DNA of 19,809 nucleotides from Coraliomargarita_B sp036735565 (GTDB lineage: Bacteria; Verrucomicrobiota; Verrucomicrobiia; Opitutales; Coraliomargaritaceae): NCBI GenBank assembly GCA_036735565.1, contig DAINOC010000048.1, forward strand, positions 1 to 19,809, read 5' to 3'. This document shows, one piece after another, positions 16,433 to 19,809 of the stretch. The notes under the pieces were generated by a model. That model did not search any database, had not been told where the DNA came from, and worked only from the letters and a program-made list of their open reading frames with translations. The translations under genes were made by a program, and so were the position numbers. Each line of letters opens with the position of its first letter. Within the stretch, counting starts at the first letter, position 1.

Positions 16433-17134
16433 ATGCACAACGAAACCGAAAGCTCCCCCGCGCTCGAACTCCGTGGTCTGACCCGGAGCTACCGCTCAGG
16501 GGATACCGACCTCACCGTGCTCGCGGATGTCGACCTGATCGTCCCCCGGGGAGAGCGCCTCGCGATCGTCGGCCCCTCCGGCAGCGGAAAAACCACCCTG
16601 CTCGGACTCTGTGCCGGACTGGATCTCCCCTCCTCCGGCCGGGCCTTTTTATTGGGCGAGGATTTGAGTCAACTCACCGAGGACGGGCGTGCCGCGCTGC
16701 GAGGACGGCACATCGGCTTCGTCTTCCAAAACTTCCAGCTCATCCCAAGTCTCACTGCCTTGGAAAATGTCATGGCACCCGTCGAGATGCGCGCTGAACC
16801 GGACGCTGAAGTCCGGGCCCGCGACCTCCTCGAACGCGTCGGTCTCGCCCACCGGACCACGCACTACCCGCTCCAACTCTCGGGAGGGGAACAACAACGG
16901 GTCGCGCTCGCCCGGGCTTTTATTAACCAACCACAAATCCTCTTCGCCGATGAACCCACCGGAAACCTCGACGGCAAAAACGGCCAGCACATCGTTGATC
17001 TGTTGTTTGGGATGAACGAGCGGGCGGGCACGACCCTGATCCTTGTGACGCATGATCGCGAACTCGCCCAGCACTGTGATCGCATCATCAGCATCCAGGA
17101 TGGCCGCATCGAAAACGACACGCGCACCGCATGA
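16433..17134 (+). CDS. ABC transporter ATP-binding protein, LolD/YbbA type
   Basis: The product is a 233-residue ATPase of the MacB/LolD/FtsE group that works with an FtsX-type permease. These systems act as mechanotransmitters rather than classic pores. Walker A GPSGSGKT is at 47-54, the Q-loop at Q99 in IGFVFQNFQLIPSLTALENV, and LSGGE at 149-153. Walker B LFADEP is at 170-175, followed by TGNLD, and the switch histidine is H207. All are intact. Its stop overlaps the permease start by 4 bases, so the two are coupled. Together with the shape of the permease this resembles E. coli YbbA-YbbP. LolD is less likely because the partner is a single 842-residue permease rather than LolC/LolE. No Shine-Dalgarno sequence precedes the ATG. 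The transported or extracted substrate is unknown. Confidence 0.9.
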   Translation: MHNETESSPALELRGLTRSYRSGDTDLTVLADVDLIVPRGERLAIVGPSGSGKTTLLGLCAGLDLPSSGRAFLLGEDLSQLTEDGRAALRGRHIGFVFQNFQLIPSLTALENVMAPVEMRAEPDAEVRARDLLERVGLAHRTTHYPLQLSGGEQQRVALARAFINQPQILFADEPTGNLDGKNGQHIVDLLFGMNERAGTTLILVTHDRELAQHCDRIISIQDGRIENDTRTA

Positions 17135-19659
17135 TGCCGCCGAGCTGGAGATTCACCCTGCGCACAGCCTGGCGGGAGTCACGCGGCCAACGCGGCCGCC
17201 TCGGGCTGTGTGCCCTGTCCATTATCTTCGGGGTGGCGGCACTGGTCGCGGTGGACTCCTTCAGCAAAAATCTGGAAGCTGGCCTGAACAAAGAGGCCAA
17301 GACGCTCCTCGGGGCCGACCTGCAAATCACCTCCCGGATCGGATTCGACGAGGCGGCGGAAGCTGTTTTTGAGTCCGTCGGGGGCGATCAATCGCGGGAG
17401 ATCCGGTTCACCTCCATGGCCTACTTTCCCAATAGCGGTCACAGCCGCTTAATTCAGGTGCGTGCGCTGGGAGGCCGCTTCCCCTATTACGGTAACTTCG
17501 AGACGGAACCGCCCGGAGTCAGCGTCACCGAGCGGGATGAGCCCATTGTGGTGCTGGATCCCCTTATCATGCGGCAGCAGGAGCTCCGGATCGGGGACCG
17601 GCTACAACTCGGCGGTGCTGAGTTCACCATCGCCGCCGAACTCATCCGCGTTCCGGGCGAAGCGGCCTTTGCCGGTATTTTTGCACCGCGCGCTTATATC
17701 CCGCTTTCGCAACTGGAAGCGACTGGTCTAATCGGAACCGGCAGTATCGCCTTCTACCGGCTCTATGCGGCGGGTATCGATAGTCCGGATACACTCATCG
17801 CCGAGCAGAAGGACGCGCTGGACCGCGCCTACCTGAAAGCCGAAACCGTCGAGGACCGAAAAGCGGAGATCGGGCGCCCATTGGAGAACTTAAACAGCTT
17901 CCTCGGACTGGTCGGCTTCGTTGCCCTGTTGCTGGGGGGCGTCGGCATTTCGGGTGCCGTCCAGGCCTACCTGATCCAGAAGCGTGATACGGTGGCAATC
18001 CTCCGCTGCCTCGGGAGTTCATCACGACAGGCGACCGCCGTGTTCTGGATACAAGTCGCCGCCATTGCGGTGGCCGGAGCCTTTGCCGGTGCGCTGGCAG
18101 GCGTCTTTTGCCAGGCGGCATTGCCCCGTCTCCTGGCACCCGTGCTGCCCTTTGAACTCGATTTCTTTATCAGTTGGCCAAGCATCCTGTCGGGTCTGAT
18201 CTATGGTTCGGCCACGGCTTTTCTCGCGGGCCTCTTTCCGCTCCTGCCGCTCCGCCGCATCAGCCCCCTGCGGGCGATTCGCGCCGATTTCGAGCTGTCC
18301 GGGCATCGGTCGAGCGACTGGCCGTTGCGGCTCCTCACCCTCTTCTCGGTCCTTGCTCTGACCGGATTTGCCACGACCCGCACCCCCGTCTGGTGGCATG
18401 GACCGGTTTTTATCGGTGGCCTCCTGGTGGCTCTCGGCATCTTCTGGCTCGTTGCCACGCTGCTGAAGTGGGCGCTCCGGACAATCGGCCGCCCGAAGAC
18501 CTTCATCCTGCGGCAAGCCATCGCCAACCTCCACCGGCCGCAAAACCGCACCGTCTATCTCACTGTCAGCCTCGGCGTCGGCACCTTTTTGATCTATACG
18601 CTCACCCTCGTGCAGACGGGACTCCTGCAACAGAGCGAACTCTCGGACCAGAGCGATGCCCCCAATATTCTCTTTTTCGACATCCAGCCGGACCAGCTCG
18701 ATGGGCTGCAAAGCATTCTCGAAGAGCGCAACCTGCAACTGGCTGCCGCAGCGCCTGTGATTACAATGCGCCTGAGCGCCGTGAAGGGTGTGAGCATTCC
18801 CGCGATCAAACAGGATCCCGACCAAACCATCGACGAGTGGATACTGAACCGCGAGTGGCGCAGCACCTACCGAAGCGAACCGGGGGCGGCGGAGCAGGTC
18901 CACTCGGGCAACTACATCGGCGACTGGACCGGAGGGGGTGAGCCGATCCCCATCTCGCTTGAGAAGGATATGGCCAAGGACCTCGGGGTTCGCCTCGGAG
19001 ACCGGATGACTTTTGATGTGCAGGGTATCCCCATTGAGGTTGAGATCACGAGTCTCCGCACCGTCGACTGGACCCAGATGTGGCCCAACTTTTTCGCCAC
19101 TTTCCCGGTCGGGGTTCTCGAGGATGCGCCCCAGTGGTGGATCGCCGTGACCCGCTCGCCCGACGTCGCCACCACGGCTCAGCTGCAATCGCAGATCTAC
19201 CGGGCCTTCCCCAATATCTCCGCCGTGGATCTGAACGTCATCCTCGAGGCGCTCCAAACCGTGCTGGGCCGGATCAATTTCGCGGTTCGCTTCATGGGGT
19301 TTTTCACCATGGCCACCGGCATCATTATTCTCGCCAATGCCGTCGCGGCCAGTCGTCACCGCCGCATCGCGGAAAGCGCCCTGCTGCGCGCACTCGGTGC
19401 GAGCTCCCACCAAATCCGCGCCATGCTGGCTATCGAATACGCCCTCCTCGGGCTGATCGCGGGGAGCGTCGGTGTTGCCCTGGCCCTGACGGCGGGAGCG
19501 CTGCTGGGCACCTACGTCTTTAAAGTCGATTTTTATGTGCCTTGGCTACAGGTCGCCGGTGCCCTTGCCTCCGTCACCGCCCTCGCCACACTGACGGGGC
19601 TCTTCTGCAGCCGTGGGATCAGCTCTGCACCACCCCTGCAAGTGCTGCGCCGGGGCTAG
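17131..19659 (+). CDS. FtsX-family ABC permease, YbbP type
   Basis: The product is an 842-residue inner-membrane protein with about ten predicted membrane segments. The first is at about 25-45 (GLCALSIIFGVAALVAV), followed by a long periplasmic domain to about 255. A cluster of six lies at about 256-282, 301-332, 352-376, 398-412, 424-450 and 473-495. A second periplasmic domain of about 220 residues follows, and three final segments lie at about 718-740, 766-793 and 803-828. The duplicated FtsX cores and this length fit YbbP of E. coli, not the shorter LolC/E or MacB. The RDTVAILRCLGSS loop and its repeat ESALLRALGAS after the second core are the typical coupling sites for the ATPase. A second ATG three bases on is an equally possible start. 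The tesA thioesterase that accompanies ybbAP in E. coli is not seen in the window. Confidence 0.9.
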   Translation: MMPPSWRFTLRTAWRESRGQRGRLGLCALSIIFGVAALVAVDSFSKNLEAGLNKEAKTLLGADLQITSRIGFDEAAEAVFESVGGDQSREIRFTSMAYFPNSGHSRLIQVRALGGRFPYYGNFETEPPGVSVTERDEPIVVLDPLIMRQQELRIGDRLQLGGAEFTIAAELIRVPGEAAFAGIFAPRAYIPLSQLEATGLIGTGSIAFYRLYAAGIDSPDTLIAEQKDALDRAYLKAETVEDRKAEIGRPLENLNSFLGLVGFVALLLGGVGISGAVQAYLIQKRDTVAILRCLGSSSRQATAVFWIQVAAIAVAGAFAGALAGVFCQAALPRLLAPVLPFELDFFISWPSILSGLIYGSATAFLAGLFPLLPLRRISPLRAIRADFELSGHRSSDWPLRLLTLFSVLALTGFATTRTPVWWHGPVFIGGLLVALGIFWLVATLLKWALRTIGRPKTFILRQAIANLHRPQNRTVYLTVSLGVGTFLIYTLTLVQTGLLQQSELSDQSDAPNILFFDIQPDQLDGLQSILEERNLQLAAAAPVITMRLSAVKGVSIPAIKQDPDQTIDEWILNREWRSTYRSEPGAAEQVHSGNYIGDWTGGGEPIPISLEKDMAKDLGVRLGDRMTFDVQGIPIEVEITSLRTVDWTQMWPNFFATFPVGVLEDAPQWWIAVTRSPDVATTAQLQSQIYRAFPNISAVDLNVILEALQTVLGRINFAVRFMGFFTMATGIIILANAVAASRHRRIAESALLRALGASSHQIRAMLAIEYALLGLIAGSVGVALALTAGALLGTYVFKVDFYVPWLQVAGALASVTALATLTGLFCSRGISSAPPLQVLRRG

Positions 19660-19719
19660 TCTGAATGGCACTTAGTTAAGGGTGTTCACCACTGAAAAGG
19701 GCGGACAACAAGGGAGGTG

Positions 19720-19803
19720 GTCCGGCGTAGCCCGCAGCTTCAGCAAGGGTTTGCGGTTGTTTGAGCGAGCGAAGGAAAGATGCTTGCTGAAGCTGCGCAC
19801 TAC
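19720..19803. repeat. Dispersed repeat copy D with long inverted arms
   Basis: The segment begins GTCCGGCGTAG like copies A to C. Two 21-base arms, 19727-19747 and 19783-19803, are inverted complements except at two positions, with a 35-base loop between. The inner 14 bases, CAGCTTCAGCAAG-type on the left and CTTGCTGAAGCTG-type on the right, pair perfectly. The structure may continue beyond the window. No gene is visible in 19660-19809. Confidence 0.7.
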
Positions 19804-19809
19804 GGGAAC

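Noticed and set aside
18022..19413. 463-residue minus-strand frame opposite the permease
   Set aside because: It is antisense to a clear FtsX-family gene in GC-rich sequence and has no recognisable domain.

Overview
The window is a dense, GC-rich bacterial chromosomal segment with convergent and divergent operons and no tRNA, rRNA or CRISPR array that I could find. The gene set includes LptB for lipopolysaccharide export, HPr kinase, DnaA and a YbbA/YbbP-type transporter. It also includes an AlaRS of the type I associate with Bacteroidetes and PVC bacteria, a four-helix-bundle element flanked by GAACATTGAACGTCGAAC-like repeats, and many small intergenic repeats. Together these suggest a Gram-negative Verrucomicrobiota member, plausibly class Opitutae. 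This placement is inference from recognised families, not a database result.

Layout: (1) 1-3732, plus strand: the 3' end of leuB, a small four-helix-bundle (S23/IVP family) gene flanked by inverted repeats, and alaS. (2) 3742-4435: a solitary VapB-like antitoxin gene on the minus strand, then a repeat-rich leader. (3) 4436-5398: pyrB, ending at a hairpin shared with the convergent operon. (4) 5473-11896, minus strand: a four-gene set read in the order circularly permuted ATP-grasp/Alpha-E fusion, transglutaminase, transglutaminase, DUF2126 putative amidoligase. The last three genes are closely packed or overlapping. (5) 12016-15491, minus strand: an unrecognised 150-residue protein, dnaA, an AT-rich dnaA leader with DnaA boxes (possible oriC), and hprK. 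(6) 15507-16247: lptB directly upstream of hprK. (7) 16433-19659, plus strand: a LolD/YbbA-type ATPase and an FtsX-family permease overlapping by 4 bases. (8) 19660-19809: a dispersed repeat with long inverted arms.

The most interesting biology is the ATP-grasp/Alpha-E/transglutaminase/DUF2126 operon. It is a predicted peptide-bond-forming and peptide-modifying system known mainly from comparative genomics, and its product is not established. The second is the four-helix-bundle element, which looks like a small mobile or repeat-borne unit placed in the 5' leader of alaS. The rest is mostly housekeeping: leucine and pyrimidine biosynthesis, tRNA charging, replication initiation, envelope export and PTS-type regulation.
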